A stretch of DNA of 64,000 nucleotides from the NCBI GenBank assembly GCA_963971305.1, contig OZ020308.1, positions 29,231,275 to 29,295,274 of the forward strand, read 5' to 3'. Positions 12,831-24,760 of this stretch are shown one piece after another. This DNA comes from Arcuatula senhousia (taxonomy: Eukaryota; Mollusca; Bivalvia; Mytilida; Mytilidae). Within the stretch, counting starts at the first letter, position 1. Every line of letters begins with the position of its first letter. Made by a program: the position numbers and the translations under genes. Below the pieces are notes generated by a model. It was not told the DNA's origin and did no database searches. It saw nothing but the letters and a program-made list of their open reading frames with translations.

Positions 12831-13439
12831 CTCGCGAAGGTACAAAATCAACACTAATTTTGTTGATGCAACGATATGAATATAATAATAGGTGCAACCA
12901 AAACTGGGTTTAACCTTAATTGGATCTGAAAAAAAAATGTCTAAATACCCTCAACTGGATCAATAGCTAAGAGGGTCCACTTTTGGATAAAAATTGAATA
13001 ATTTGTTCGAAAAAAATGTATAATCCGTAAAAACGCCAAAATATGGTTCGCGGCCGGGACGACATCATCCATAACTAAATAGATCCTTCAGTGACGTCAT
13101 ATCATTCGACAAGCAGACTGTAAACATGAAAACATCAAAATGTCAACGCTCTTCTGCCAGGTTTTGTTATATTTTTTGTATACTGCCTGTATCTATAATT
13201 GCCAAGTACTGGCTGCAAAAGATTGATTTAGAAACCTGGTGGAAAATGACGACGTATCCAAATGATTATTTAACTTTGTCAGTTTGAGGGACCACATAAG
13301 GACGGATTAGGATTTTATTTTCAGATCAGGTAGGACCAACATTATCATACATATGTAGAAAAAACAGTTGCTGATCACTTTATTTTAACGAATCTGTGTT
13401 ATGAAAAGTTCAGAACTTTATAAGGGACGATGTGATGAT
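12831..13439. other. Intergenic sequence, nothing recognised
   Basis: No coding frame or clear repeat structure. It could be degraded LINE or an unrelated insertion between the RT fragment and its likely 3' end. Confidence 0.4.
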
Positions 13440-13810
13440 ATTTCCCACAATTTTTCTTTGCTGAAAATCCTCATTTATCATCTTGTCAGCGCAACTCCTC
13501 TGAAACTACTGAACAGAATTCAACGAAACTGGGTATATAGAAAGGACACCAGATGTAGTTGTGCATATTACCAGAAAATTTTGATCCTCAAATTTTTGTG
13601 GGAGTTATGGCCCTTTGAACTTAGAAATTTGCTGAAAATCCTCATTGATCATCTTGTCAGCGCAACTCCTCTAAAACTACTGAACCAAATTTAACGAAAC
13701 TTGGTATATAGGAAGGACACCATATGTAGTTGTGCATATTACCAGGAAATTTTGATCCTCAAATTCATATTGGAGTAATGGCCTTTTGAACTTAGAACTT
13801 TTTGGGGGAA
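13440..13810 (+). repeat. Two tandem repeat units of about 170 bp
   Basis: The block from GCTGAAAATCCTCATT through ATCTTGTCAGCGCAACTCC, GGACACCA and GGCCCTTTGAACTTAGAA occurs twice in direct tandem (near 13460 and 13630). The repeated translated sequence in the 13401-13694 frame is a by-product of this repeat. Confidence 0.8.
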
Positions 13811-13929
13811 CGGCGGGAGACATCGTTTTTGTAGGCAAAACAAACTTTATTTTTATATTGTAATTATGTCTTCCTAAATCTTGTGTCGGGCAATTTGTTA
13901 GTTTTTGGTTTTTAGCCCTAATCAAGCGG

Positions 13930-14203
13930 GGAACACTAAGGGACCCATTGGAAATAAGCAGTTATGCTTTGATGGGCTATCCCAGGTTCATCAGCAACCT
14001 ACTTATTAGTTTTTTTATGGCTACCAATTAAATTTTAACAATTCAGCCTAGATGCATTCATGGCAAGTTTTATTACATTGTACAATGACATAGTTTGTAG
14101 TTTGTATGATCCATATTCTATGACTGTATTTAACTGTTTTATTGCAATTGTGTAAAAAGTAGTTATGTATGAATGAACCTGAATAAAACTATCTATCTAT
14201 CTA
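13930..14203 (+). mobile_element. Probable LINE 3' end with (CTAT)n tail
   Basis: A stretch reading GPIGNKQLCFDGLSQVHQQPTY in one frame is followed by an AT-rich 3' UTR-like region, AATAAAA, and a perfect CTATCTATCTAT tail at about 14190-14203. Short microsatellite tails are typical of CR1/L2-type LINEs. Linking it to the 12.3-12.8 kb RT fragment is inference. Confidence 0.5.
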
Positions 14204-14204
14204 T

Positions 14205-15430
14205 AATAAGAGAAGTCAACTATACATGTAGATTTATAAAACGAATTTAGGCGCGCACCCCCCCCCCCCTGTAAATGCAATGGAACACTATAGTGAATGT
14301 AAATGTTACAGTTAATTGGTGTAATAACTACGCAGATCAGTTAATACCTGTAATTACTAACCAAATTAGGAATTACACGTATTTACTAAATTTTGGGTAA
14401 TTACTAAAATATTTAACATTTTTTTCAGTTATTTGCTGACTTGAAAAGGCAAACAAACTATCATAATTTTTTAAATATAAGTCTGATAATAGACCTGACA
14501 ATATTATTAAATTAATAATATCAATTTAAAGGTGAAATTTGAAAAGTTTATATTCAAACATACCTAATTTTTCAAAAGTCTTGAAGTTCATAAACTGGTT
14601 CATGTAGTTTATGAATTTGTTGGTTGATTGATTGTTAGTTGCTTAATGTCCCGTTGGCGATATTGCAGCCATCATCGGGACATAAACAAGTTGAAATATG
14701 TTAATAACATGTTAATATAAAAAGACCGTAGATAAAACAAAAAGTATGCCTAGAAAATAAATAGATAAAACAATCATTAAAAAAAAACACACTAAAACAA
14801 TAAAACCATTTAAAGCAATAGGAAAACAAATAACTTAACAAAAATACGCTAAATTTATGAATCTGTAAGTATTCTTTTATAACGAGCATCGCAGATGCGA
14901 GCCCTACGGCATTGTACATGTTTTGAGATGTGCCAGAAATATACTGACGATAAAACCGGAACAGGTTTACTTTTACGGAGTGAAAAAAATAATAGGCACG
15001 GAGCAAGTAAAACAATTATTACCCTCTGGGCTTATAAAAAATAAATCATAATCTGTTATGCAAAAATATATAAATTGAAATTCAAAAACGGTGATAAAAC
15101 CCTCGTTCATCCACTTGTTTATTTTTACACACAGCTTTTTATTCAAACACAATTCGGTCTTTTCCGCTGAAAAACGATTTTCCGGAAACTACCGAGCCCA
15201 CCGAGCTAGCTTTTTGGCAACATCGTCCCTTTGACTAGTCATACCAAATGCATGATACTGACCAAGCTTTGTTAAATTCTAAATAAGATAAAATAAGATA
15301 AAGAAATACATAAATTTACTGAATAAAACCTACTCATAATAATAAATAAAGATTCTTACCTGAAAATGAACGAAGAGTCACATCCTGTGGGCTTTCACTC
15401 ACTTTCCTCAATCCTGCATGATATTTTTAC
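14205..15430. other. Intergenic sequence, no gene recognised
   Basis: AT-rich sequence with a poly-C run near 14259-14270. No supported coding sequence. The 14701-15015 minus frame is AT-driven and has no domain features. Confidence 0.5.
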
Positions 15431-15672
15431 TTTATCGGTAATTAGTACATTTTTCCTTTGAAGTGTACTGGCTGATAAAGTCTTTCTCACGAACAGGTGT
15501 GTATCACCGAAATTATCGGGTCAGTACGTTACGTCACAATTAATTACCGATAAAGAGAATATATGACTTTTTGATTTTGAGATCGACTTTATCACTTGTT
15601 TTTTGGTTCACCCTTCGGGTTCACCAAAACAAGTGATAAAATCGATCTCAAAATAAAAAAGTCCTATATTCT
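15431..15672. mobile_element. Two adjacent foldback units
   Basis: At 15431-15553, CTTTATCGGTAATTA and TTAATTACCGATAAAG form inverted ends. Immediately after, 15556-15672 is a nearly perfect hairpin: arms of about 55 bp, with GATCGACTTTATCACTTG on the left and its complement on the right, and a small loop around CACCCTTCGGGT. No open frame. This is a non-autonomous foldback or MITE structure. Confidence 0.75.
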
Positions 15673-15940
15673 ATATTTACCGTTTTTTTCGCCAGGTTTC
15701 TTAATGTACCTTCCGTTACCAATGCTTCAAATAAAACACTGATACTCAGAATATCTCACAAAACCTGACAGAATCTGAATGTTATCCATAAAATGGACAA
15801 TTTCGTCCCCGCTTAATGTCGTCCCACAATGTTACAGGATTTATTATTTGCATAAATAATTGAATTTTTAATAAGTACTCATTGATCCCAGATATTTTAA
15901 CAACAACTTTCTCAAGTGCATATGATTTGAGTTTGGTTGG

Positions 15941-16860
15941 GTCAGACTTGGTGGTGCCTAAAATGTGTAAACCGTACCCGTACCCGTACCATTTTCGGCT
16001 CATTTACCCGTACCCGTATCCGCACCCGTTTTCAATTTTGACTCGTAAACAGCGAAAACGCAATGAATCTTTCTGAAATTGCACATGAAGATAAATGATG
16101 AGTTATTCAATGAACTGGTATCATTTGTTTTTCAAATCGTTATTCTAATTTTCAAAAATCAATGATGTAAGAAAATTTTGGTGCCTAAAATGTGTAACCG
16201 GAAGTTTACACTAAGACAAAAGTGTCAAAGAGAGGATAAATTTTATCTTCTTAAAATTTTACCCTTTTTGTATCGTTAATTGGTTTCTTTTAATTCTTTA
16301 ATGTTACATTTAATGTTTATAGTGAATATTTTGTAAATTGACTCTGGTACGAATCTTTTTAATCTTAATCTTTATATAAAAAATTATCAAAACTTTGGCC
16401 CGGATTTTCGCCGGGTACGGGTAATTTGTAAACATTGGATAAAATCGCGATATGTCCCTCGGTAAAAAGTAAAATGTGAAACGGGTGGTTATTGATTTCA
16501 AATATAACTTTCATACACTAATTGCTGATATATTTTTGAAACTTTTAAGTTATGTTTAAAACAAATATGCTTCTTATTTGATCAGAAAAGGCCCTGTATG
16601 TCATCGAGTACGGGTAGATTTTCAATGTTTGTATCGAGTAAAAACATTAAATATATCAAAATATGAATGTTAGTTTGATGTTTTGAGATATATAAACAAT
16701 AATTGGTATATCTAAAACATGTAAAAGGCTCCTGTCAAATATCACAATGATTGACATCGTTTTCTCTACAGTCGAAGCGAATTTGTGAAATTTTGACAAA
16801 TCTGGGTGCGGGTACGGGTACGGGTACGGGTTACACATTTTAGGCACCACCGTCAGACTT
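15941..16860. mobile_element. 902-bp element with inverted termini and 9-bp target duplication
   Basis: The element proper is 15950-16851. It starts GGTGGTGCCTAAAATGTG and ends with the exact complement of those 18 bases. Inside each end are runs of CCGTAC/GTACGG repeats. It is flanked on both sides by the identical 9-mer GTCAGACTT (15941-15949 and 16852-16860). A 9-bp duplication fits Mutator-like insertion, which is an inference from target length only. There is no transposase frame, so it is non-autonomous. Another copy of the terminal motif (GGTGCCTAAAATGTG) lies inside at about 16181. Confidence 0.88.
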
Positions 16861-16861
16861 T

Positions 16862-19004
16862 GCTACTATTTAATTCCTTTTTTAAAAGTTCCCTTTTTAC
16901 GGTAAACTGTACGAACACATGATTTATTTTTAAAAGGTATATAGATTTTCGATGCTCGCTAAAAAGGCAGGGCCTTCATCATATTATTGTTTTTGCCCAC
17001 AAGGGACCATGTTAGGGACATAATTCAAAGTTACAACAAAGTTCCAGTCAATTAAGTTTGCTACGCCTGACGTGCGTATCTAAGGCTCATCAGAGGCTCT
17101 GTACCAAAAACACTGAAAATGTCAAACAGTAAATGAATATGAAGAGCATAGAACAATAGAACAAAACAAAGTATAAAAATGTCAACTTCGAACTGAGAAA
17201 TGTCAACTTGGAACTGAGAAATGTCAACTTGGAAATGAGAAAATTTCTCGCATCAATCGAGAAATGTGACAGAACCGATGGCACTACCGGTGTTTTGATT
17301 AGTGATTGTTTTGATAAGTGTTTTGCTGATTATATATTGTACCGAGACGATCATCTCATTATTCAAACCGTGTTGCGTTTCGTATTACTACCGGACCCTA
17401 AGATAGAAATGGAAGAGGGGGGGTTTAAAACCTTGTTTTACCCACCATTTCATTTGAAACGCCTGTACCAAGTCAGGACCACTTCGATCTATATTTTTCC
17501 TGCTTTTTTTCCATTTTTCGTCTTTTCTCTTGAACATTGAGATTGATCTTCCAAGTTCTGTAATTTTGTATTTCCATCTGGTTTATTTTTTGTTGAGAAA
17601 TAAACTTAAAGCTAGACTTATAGCGCTGCCTTTTTTGAATTGCCGCTGATTCATGTTGGTTTGCTTTTAATACACATATTCCACCTCACCTCGTTTTCTT
17701 TTGATGTGTCAATTATAAAAATGAATCAGGGACCGGGTTGTAATGGCTAACGAGTCGTACCACTAACAACAAGGTCCGTGGTATGCTCCTCGTCAGAGAA
17801 CCTATATTTCTACTCACTCTTGACACTCTTTGCAAGGATGGTCGAAAGAAACAATGATAGTCACTCAAAGAGCTAAAAAAGTAGGCTAAATTTTGGACAG
17901 CTACAACCACAAAACTCACTGATTGCGAATTTGATAGGGAAGTGTATAGGTAACAATTTGTACATTCGATTGTCGCAATTGGAAGTCCAACAATGTACAG
18001 AAAAAAACAGTTGATACAAAAAAGAAACAGACAACAACAAAAAAAAACCATACACATACAATCATCAAAGTAAGCTGTAATCTGCAACGCAACTGACGTC
18101 AACGAGACTGAACGGAAGGACACTAGCAGTTCCTGCCTGTTGCAACACACCAATCACCTTGCCATTGGTGCATGAATTGCGCGCACATCGAATCGGTAAA
18201 GGAAAAAAATACAAAAGTGACAAACACACGTCTGAGGGATGGAAATCCCGTCAGTCTATGATTACATGCACTTCCAATGGTACTTTTTTTTTTAAATTGC
18301 GTTCTCTTTCCTTATCGATTTATATTAAAACATTCTGAATTACTCTTATTTTGATATTTTATAATTCAAAAAAAGTAACCAGATGTTTAAGGAACATTAT
18401 TGACCAAAAATAAAGTACATACGTTTTAAGGTGCCACTATGCATTATAAGTTTTATGCTTTTAACTGTACATTTTATTATTTTATTTTATACCATTGACC
18501 AATATTTCAATGATAATAAAGGTAATGACAAAACTGCGAACTTTGAAAATCAATCCAAAATGTCTAAAAAGAAAAGTAAGTACAAGCCAAATACATGCCG
18601 GATGAATTGAAAGATGTAAAGGTGTATCAATATTGTGAGTCGGAAAAGGCCAAGATAATTTCGAAAGACAATTTAAAGAATGATCACAAATACATATTAC
18701 AACTAAACAGCTTTTAAAGATTGTAATGGTCCTGACTTAAATAGGTAAAGGCTTTTGAAACAAATCGGGAGGTTCATCCCATCAAACTTCACTTTTCCAT
18801 TGAAAACCCGCCATGTTTTATAGTACAATTTTAAAAAATCAGTTTAACTGCATGAAACATTTACGGATATAGTACAAAATTTCAGTTTTCCTTATTTTTT
18901 TCAAGTGAATCTAATGAAATAAATCGCATATTTAAAAAAAAATATGTAGATCTCACATTGAAGTCTAAAACACTTTGCTACAAATAAATGTTTGTACTTT
19001 ATAC
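16862..19004. other. Intergenic sequence, no gene recognised
   Basis: Contains three tandem copies of an ATGTCAACTTGGAACTGAGAA-like unit (about 17178-17240). There is also a stretch near 17560-17710 resembling 32130-32225, suggesting a shared dispersed repeat. The 17208-17540 and 17713-18153 frames have no domain support. Confidence 0.5.
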
Positions 19005-22000
19005 CGGCATCAAATCATATTTGAGCCAAATAAAGACCAATTAAACAAATCAATATTTAATCAAATAAAATTTAACATCAAATTTAAATCTGACCAAAGT
19101 ACATGGTTACAGCAGGGACCTAGCAGGGGTATACGTGGCGAGCAGTAGTTTATCTTTTTTATCAGTACATACTAACTAGACGTAACCAAGACAATATATA
19201 GGCCAAAATTTCGTTTTATTGCAAAACGCGTTATTACATTTCATACTTTATTGCAAAACGGGTTGTCATATTAAACGCGATTTGCAATAACACTTTAAAC
19301 TCTATTTCCATGCTTTGAAGTGATGTTTCAAAATAGTTTATACATTGTGAAGCATTTTGTATCATATTTGAGCCAAGTAAAGACCAAACAAATCAATATT
19401 TAATCAAATAAAATTTCACATCAAATCTGATCGAAGTACATGGTTACAGCAGGGACCTAGCAGGGGTATACGTGGCGAGCAGTAGTTTATCTTTTTTATC
19501 AGTACGTACTTACTAGATGTAACCAAAGACAATATATAAGCCAACATTTCGTTTTATTGCAAAACGCGTTATTACATTTAATACTTTATTGCAAAACGGG
19601 TTGTCATATTTAACGCAATTTGCAATAACACTTTAAACTCTATTTCCATGCTTTGAAGTAATGTTTCAAAATAGTTTATACATTATGAAGCATTTTGTAC
19701 CATATTTGAGCCAAGTAAAGACCAAACAAATCAAAATTTAATCAAATAAAATTTCACATCATATCTGACCAAAGAACATGGTTACACCAGGGACCTAGCA
19801 GGGGTATATGTGGCGAGCACTAGTTTAACTTTTTATCAGTACATACTAACTAGACGTAACCAAGGACAATATATAGGCCAAAATTTCGTTTTATTGCAAA
19901 ACGCGTTATTACATTTCATAGTTTATTGCAAAACGGGTTGTCATATTAAACGCGATTTGCAATAACACTTTAAACTCTATTTCCATGCCTTGAAGTGATG
20001 TTTAAAAATAGTTTATACATTATGAAGCATTTTGTATCATATTTGAGCCAAGTAAAGACCAAACAAATCAATATTTAATCAAATAAAATTTCACATCAAA
20101 TCTGACCGAAGAACATGGTTACAGCAGGGACCTAGCAGGGGTATATGTGGCGAGCACTAGTTTATCTTTTTTATCAGTACATACTAACTAGACGTAACCA
20201 AGGACAATATATAGGCCAAAATATCGTTTTATTGCAAAACGCGTTATTACATTTCACACTTTATTGCAAAACGGGTTGTCATATTTAACGCAATTTGCAA
20301 TAACACATTAAACTCTATTTCCATGCCTTGAAGTGATGTTTCAAAATAGTTTATACATTGTGAAGCATTTTGTATCATATTTGAGCCAAGAAAAGACCAA
20401 ACAAATCAATATTTAATCAAATAAGATTTCACATAAAATCTGATCGAAATAGATGGTTACAGCAGGGACCCAGCAGGGGTATACGTGGCTAGCAGTAGAT
20501 TTTCTTTTTATCAGTACATACTAACTAGACGTAACCAAGACAATATATAGGCCAAAATTTCGTTTTATTGCAAAACGCGTTATTACATTTCATACTTTAT
20601 TGCAAAACGGGTTGTCATATTTAACGCGATTTGCAATAACACTTTAAACTCTATTTCCATGCCTTGAAGTGATGTTTCAAAATAGTTTATACATTATGAA
20701 GCATTTTGTATCATATTTGAGCCAAGTAAAGACCAAACAAATCAAAATTTATTCAAATTAAATTTCACATCATATCTGACCAAAGAACATGGTTACACCA
20801 GGGACCTAGCAGGGGTATATGTGGCGAGCACTAGTTTATCTTTTTTATCAGTACATACTAACTAGACGTAACCAAGGACAATATATAGGCCAAAATATCG
20901 TTTTATTGCAAAACGCGTTATTACATTTCATACTTTATTGCAAAACGGGTTGTCATATTTAACGCAATTTGCAATAACACTTTAAACTCTATTTCCATGC
21001 CTTGAAGTAATGTTTCAAAATAGTTTATACATTATGAAGCCTTTTGTATCATATTTGAGCCAAATAAAGACCAAACAAATCAATATTTAATCAAATAAAA
21101 TTTCACATAAAATCTGATCGAAATAGATGGTTACAGCAGGGACCCAGCAGGGGTATACGTGGCTAGCAGTAGATTTTCTTTTTATCAGTACATACTAACT
21201 AGACGTAACCAAGACAATATATAGGCCAAAATTTCGTTTTATTGCAAAACGCGTTATTACATTTCATACTTTATTGCAAAACGGGTTGTCATATTTAACG
21301 CGATTTGCAATAACACTTTAAACTCTATTTCCATGCCTTGAAGTGATGTTTCAAAATAGTTTATACATTATGAAGCATTTTGTATCATATTTGAGCCAAG
21401 TAAGACCAAACAAATCAATATTTAATCAAATAAAATTTCACATCATATCTGACCAAAGAACATGGTTACACCAGGGACCTAGCAGGGGTATATGTGGCGA
21501 GCACTAGTTTATCTTTTTTATCAGTACATACTAACTAGACGTAACCAAGGACAATATATAGTCCAAAATTTCGTTTTATTGCAAAACGCGTTATTACATT
21601 TCATAGTTTATTGCAAAACGGGTTGTCATATTAAACGCGATTTGCAATAACACTTTAAACTCTATTTCCATGCCTTGAAGTGATGTTTAAAAATAGTTTA
21701 TACATTATGAAGCATTTTGTATCATATTTGAGCCAAGTAAAGACCAAACAAATTAATATTTAATCAAATAAAATTTCACATCAAATCTGACCGAAGTACA
21801 TGGTTACAGCAGGGACCTAGCAGGGGTATATGTGGCGACCACTAGTTTATCTTTTTTATCAGTACATACTTACTAGACGTAACCAAGGACAATATATAGG
21901 CCGAAATTTCGTTTTATTGCAAAACGCGTTATTACATTTCATAGTTTATTGCAAAACGGGTTGTCATATTAAACGCGATTTGCAATAACACTTTAAACTC

Positions 22001-23838
22001 TATTTCCATGCCTTGAAGTGATGTTTCAAAATAGTTTATACATTGTGAAGCATTTTGTATCATATTTGAGCCAAGTAAAGACCAAACAAATCAATATTTA
22101 ATCAAATAAAATTTCACATCAAATCTGACCGAAGTACATGGTTACAGCAGGGACCTAGCAGGGGTATACGTGGCGAGCAGTAGTTTATCTTTTTATCAGT
22201 ACGTACTTACTAGACGTAACCAAAGACAATATATAAGCCAAAATTTCGTTTTATTGCAAAACGCGTTATTACATTTAATACTTTATTGCAAAACGGGTTG
22301 TCATATTTAACGCAATTTGCAATAACACTTTAAACTCTATTTCCATGCCTTGAAGTAATGTTTCAAAATAGTTTATACATTATGAAGCATTTTGTATCAT
22401 ATTTGAGCCAAGTAAAGACCAAACAAATCAATATTTAATCAAATAAAATTTCACATCATATCTGACCAAAGAACATGGTTACACCAGGGACCTAGCAGGG
22501 GTATATGTGGCGAGCACTAGTTTAACTTTTTATCAGTACATACTAACTAGACGTAACCAAGGACAATATATAGGCCAAAATTTCGTTTTATTGCAAAACG
22601 CGTTATTACATTTCATTGTTTATTGCAAAACGGGTTGGCATATTTAACGCGATTTGCAATAACACTTTAAACTCTATTTCCATGCCTTGAAGTAATATTT
22701 CAAAAGTTTATACATTATGAATCATTTTGTATTATATTTGAGCCAAATAAAGACCAAACAAATCAATATTTAATCAAATAAAATTTCACATCAAATCTGA
22801 CCAAAGTACATGGTTACAGCAGGGACCTAGCAGGGGTATATGTGGCGAGCACTAGTTTATCTTTTTTATCAGTACATACTAACTAGACGTAACCAAGGAC
22901 AATATATAGGCCAAAATATCGTTTTATTGCAAAACGCGTTATTACATTTCATACTTTATTGCAAAACGGGTTGTCATATTTAACGCAATTTGCAATAACA
23001 CTTTAAACTCTATTTCCATGCCTTGAAGTAATGTTTCAATATAGTTTATACATTATGAAGCCTTTTGTATCATATTTGAGCCAAATAAAGACCAAACAAA
23101 TCAATATTTAATCAAATAAAATTTCACATAAAATCTGATCGAAATAGATGGTTACAGCAGGGACCCAGCAGGGGTATACGTGGCTAGCAGTAGATTTTCT
23201 TTTCATCAGTACATACTAACTAGACGTTACCAAGAACATATTATAGGCAAAAATATCGTTGTATTGCAAAACGCGTTATTACATTTCATAGTTTATTGCA
23301 AAACGGGTTGTCATATTTAACGCGATTTGCAATAACACTTTAAACTCTATTTCCATGCCTCGAAGTAATGTTTCTAAATAGTTTATACATTATGAAGCAT
23401 TTTGTACCATATTTGAGCCAAGTAAAGACCAAACAAATCAAAATTTAATCAAATAAAATTTCACATCATATCTGACCAAAGAACATGGTTACACCAGGGA
23501 CCTAGCAGGGGTATATGTGGCGAGCACTAGTTTATCTTTTTTATCAGTACATACTAACTAGACGTAACCAAGGACAATATATAGGCCAAAATTTCGTTTT
23601 ATTGCAAAACGCGTTATTACTTTTCATACTTTATTGCAAAACGGGTTGTCATATTTAACGCGATTTGCAATAACACTTTAAACTCTATTTCCATGCCCCA
23701 AAGTAATGTTTCTAAATAGTTTATACATGATGAAGCATTTTGTATCATATCAAAGTTAAATAAAGGCAAACCAAGTTACTATTTTACAAAATTAAATTCT
23801 ATTGCAAAACGCGTTGTTATTGCAAAACGGGTTGTCAC
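19005..23838. repeat. Tandem satellite array, 337-bp monomer, about 14 copies
   Basis: The monomer carries CATGGTTACAGCAGGGACC, TACTAACTAGACGTAACC, TTTTATTGCAAAACGCG, TATTGCAAAACGGGTTGTC and GCGATTTGCAATAAC, and repeats every 335-340 bp. ATGG anchors fall at 19102, 19440, 19778 and 20115, and continue to about 23490, with a terminal fragment to 23838. The GCAAAACGCG and GATTTGCAATAAC blocks form an internal inverted repeat. Monomers fall into variant types. The run of types from 19440 on matches the run from 22138 on, 2698 bp apart (8 monomers). The length is close to two nucleosomes. No transcription unit is apparent. Confidence 0.97.
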
Positions 23839-24760
23839 ACAGCAGCCAAGGAGCAACATAACCTTGTGTTAGCAATTTTTGTGTTAGACGGTTCTGTTGA
23901 GGAAATTGATGTAATTTCCGTAAGTCCTGGAATACATGTATATATAACGAATCAATTGAGATACGTAAACTTCATCAGCCGGAGCGGACAGAATGTTGCT
24001 GCACAAGAAGGGACGATTGGAAAGTTGAAGTCATCACGTTTGTCATAGAGTTTTGTTGAAAGTTTTCCTTGAGAGTTTATTTCAAGATGTAGATCTGAAT
24101 ATGAAGCAGACTTCCAACAATCTGGAGTGTCCTTTATCTCAAGTTCCAGAGGATATATAAGATGGAGAAAGTCACAAAATCGAGGATTTTTCAGTGAAAG
24201 GACATCATCAGTATAACGGAAAGTGAGATTAAAAGAGAGAGCTAGTCTACAATCTTTTTTGTCTAGAAGTAATTGTTAGAAGTCTGCTTCATATGAATGA
24301 AAAAACAAATCGGCAAGCAAAGGTGCACAATAATTTCGCATTGGAATCCCTATTGTTTGCTGAAAAAACACGTTCGCAAAACTGAACAAATATGTTGTCA
24401 ATGAGAAGGTTCAGCATGTAGATTATTTGGTCTGTATTTTTTTTTCTTCGTTTCATTGATGACAAAGTAAGTCTTAGTATAATCGACTACCAGATATTTG
24501 TACATGCGTCTTCCATCCTTATTTTTAAAGCTGCGTTAATCAGTAATGTCAATCGCAATTTCAGTTGTTCATGTGGAATAGAAGTGAAAAGTGTGGAGAA
24601 ATCGAATGTATTTAAGCTGTTACAAGATGAAACTGATTTAGCGTAGCAAATTTTTATTGTCTGGAACTTTGTTGTCATTTGTATTTAGAGTTAAGAATCT
24701 CCATCAGTTCTTTCGAATTCTCCAGGACTCACGTGTGCATTTGATTGACACCATTTCTAG
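23839..24760 (-). pseudogene. Decayed Penelope-like reverse transcriptase
   Basis: The minus strand reads, in order from about 24690 down: TFDFSTLFTSIPHEQL, MEDACTNIW-type linker, IGIPMRNYCAPLLADLF, FRYTDDVLSL (catalytic DD present), LELEIKDTP, DLHLEINSQGKLSTKLYDKR, FNFPIV and YGNYINFLNR. This is the palm/thumb order of Penelope-like or related eukaryotic reverse transcriptases, here without the upstream part and with several frameshifts and stops. Its 3' end abuts the satellite array. Fragments of the same family recur at 6.5, 41.6 and 50.6 kb, all on the minus strand. The subfamily is uncertain. Confidence 0.82.

Noticed and set aside
15882..16076. Frames encoding PYPYPY runs at 15.9 and 16.7 kb
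   Set aside because: They arise from the CCGTAC/GTACGG subterminal repeats of the 902-bp element.
17208..17540. 110-codon plus-strand frame
   Set aside because: No recognisable domain, lies across a short tandem repeat, and has no splice or neighbour support.
19200..23838. CENP-B box in the satellite monomer
   Set aside because: ATTTCGTTTTATTGCAA has the TTCG and central A positions but lacks the CGGG half, so the match is not sufficient.
19005..23838. CRISPR-like array
   Set aside because: Repeats are 337-bp contiguous monomers without short repeat/unique spacer structure, in an animal genome.
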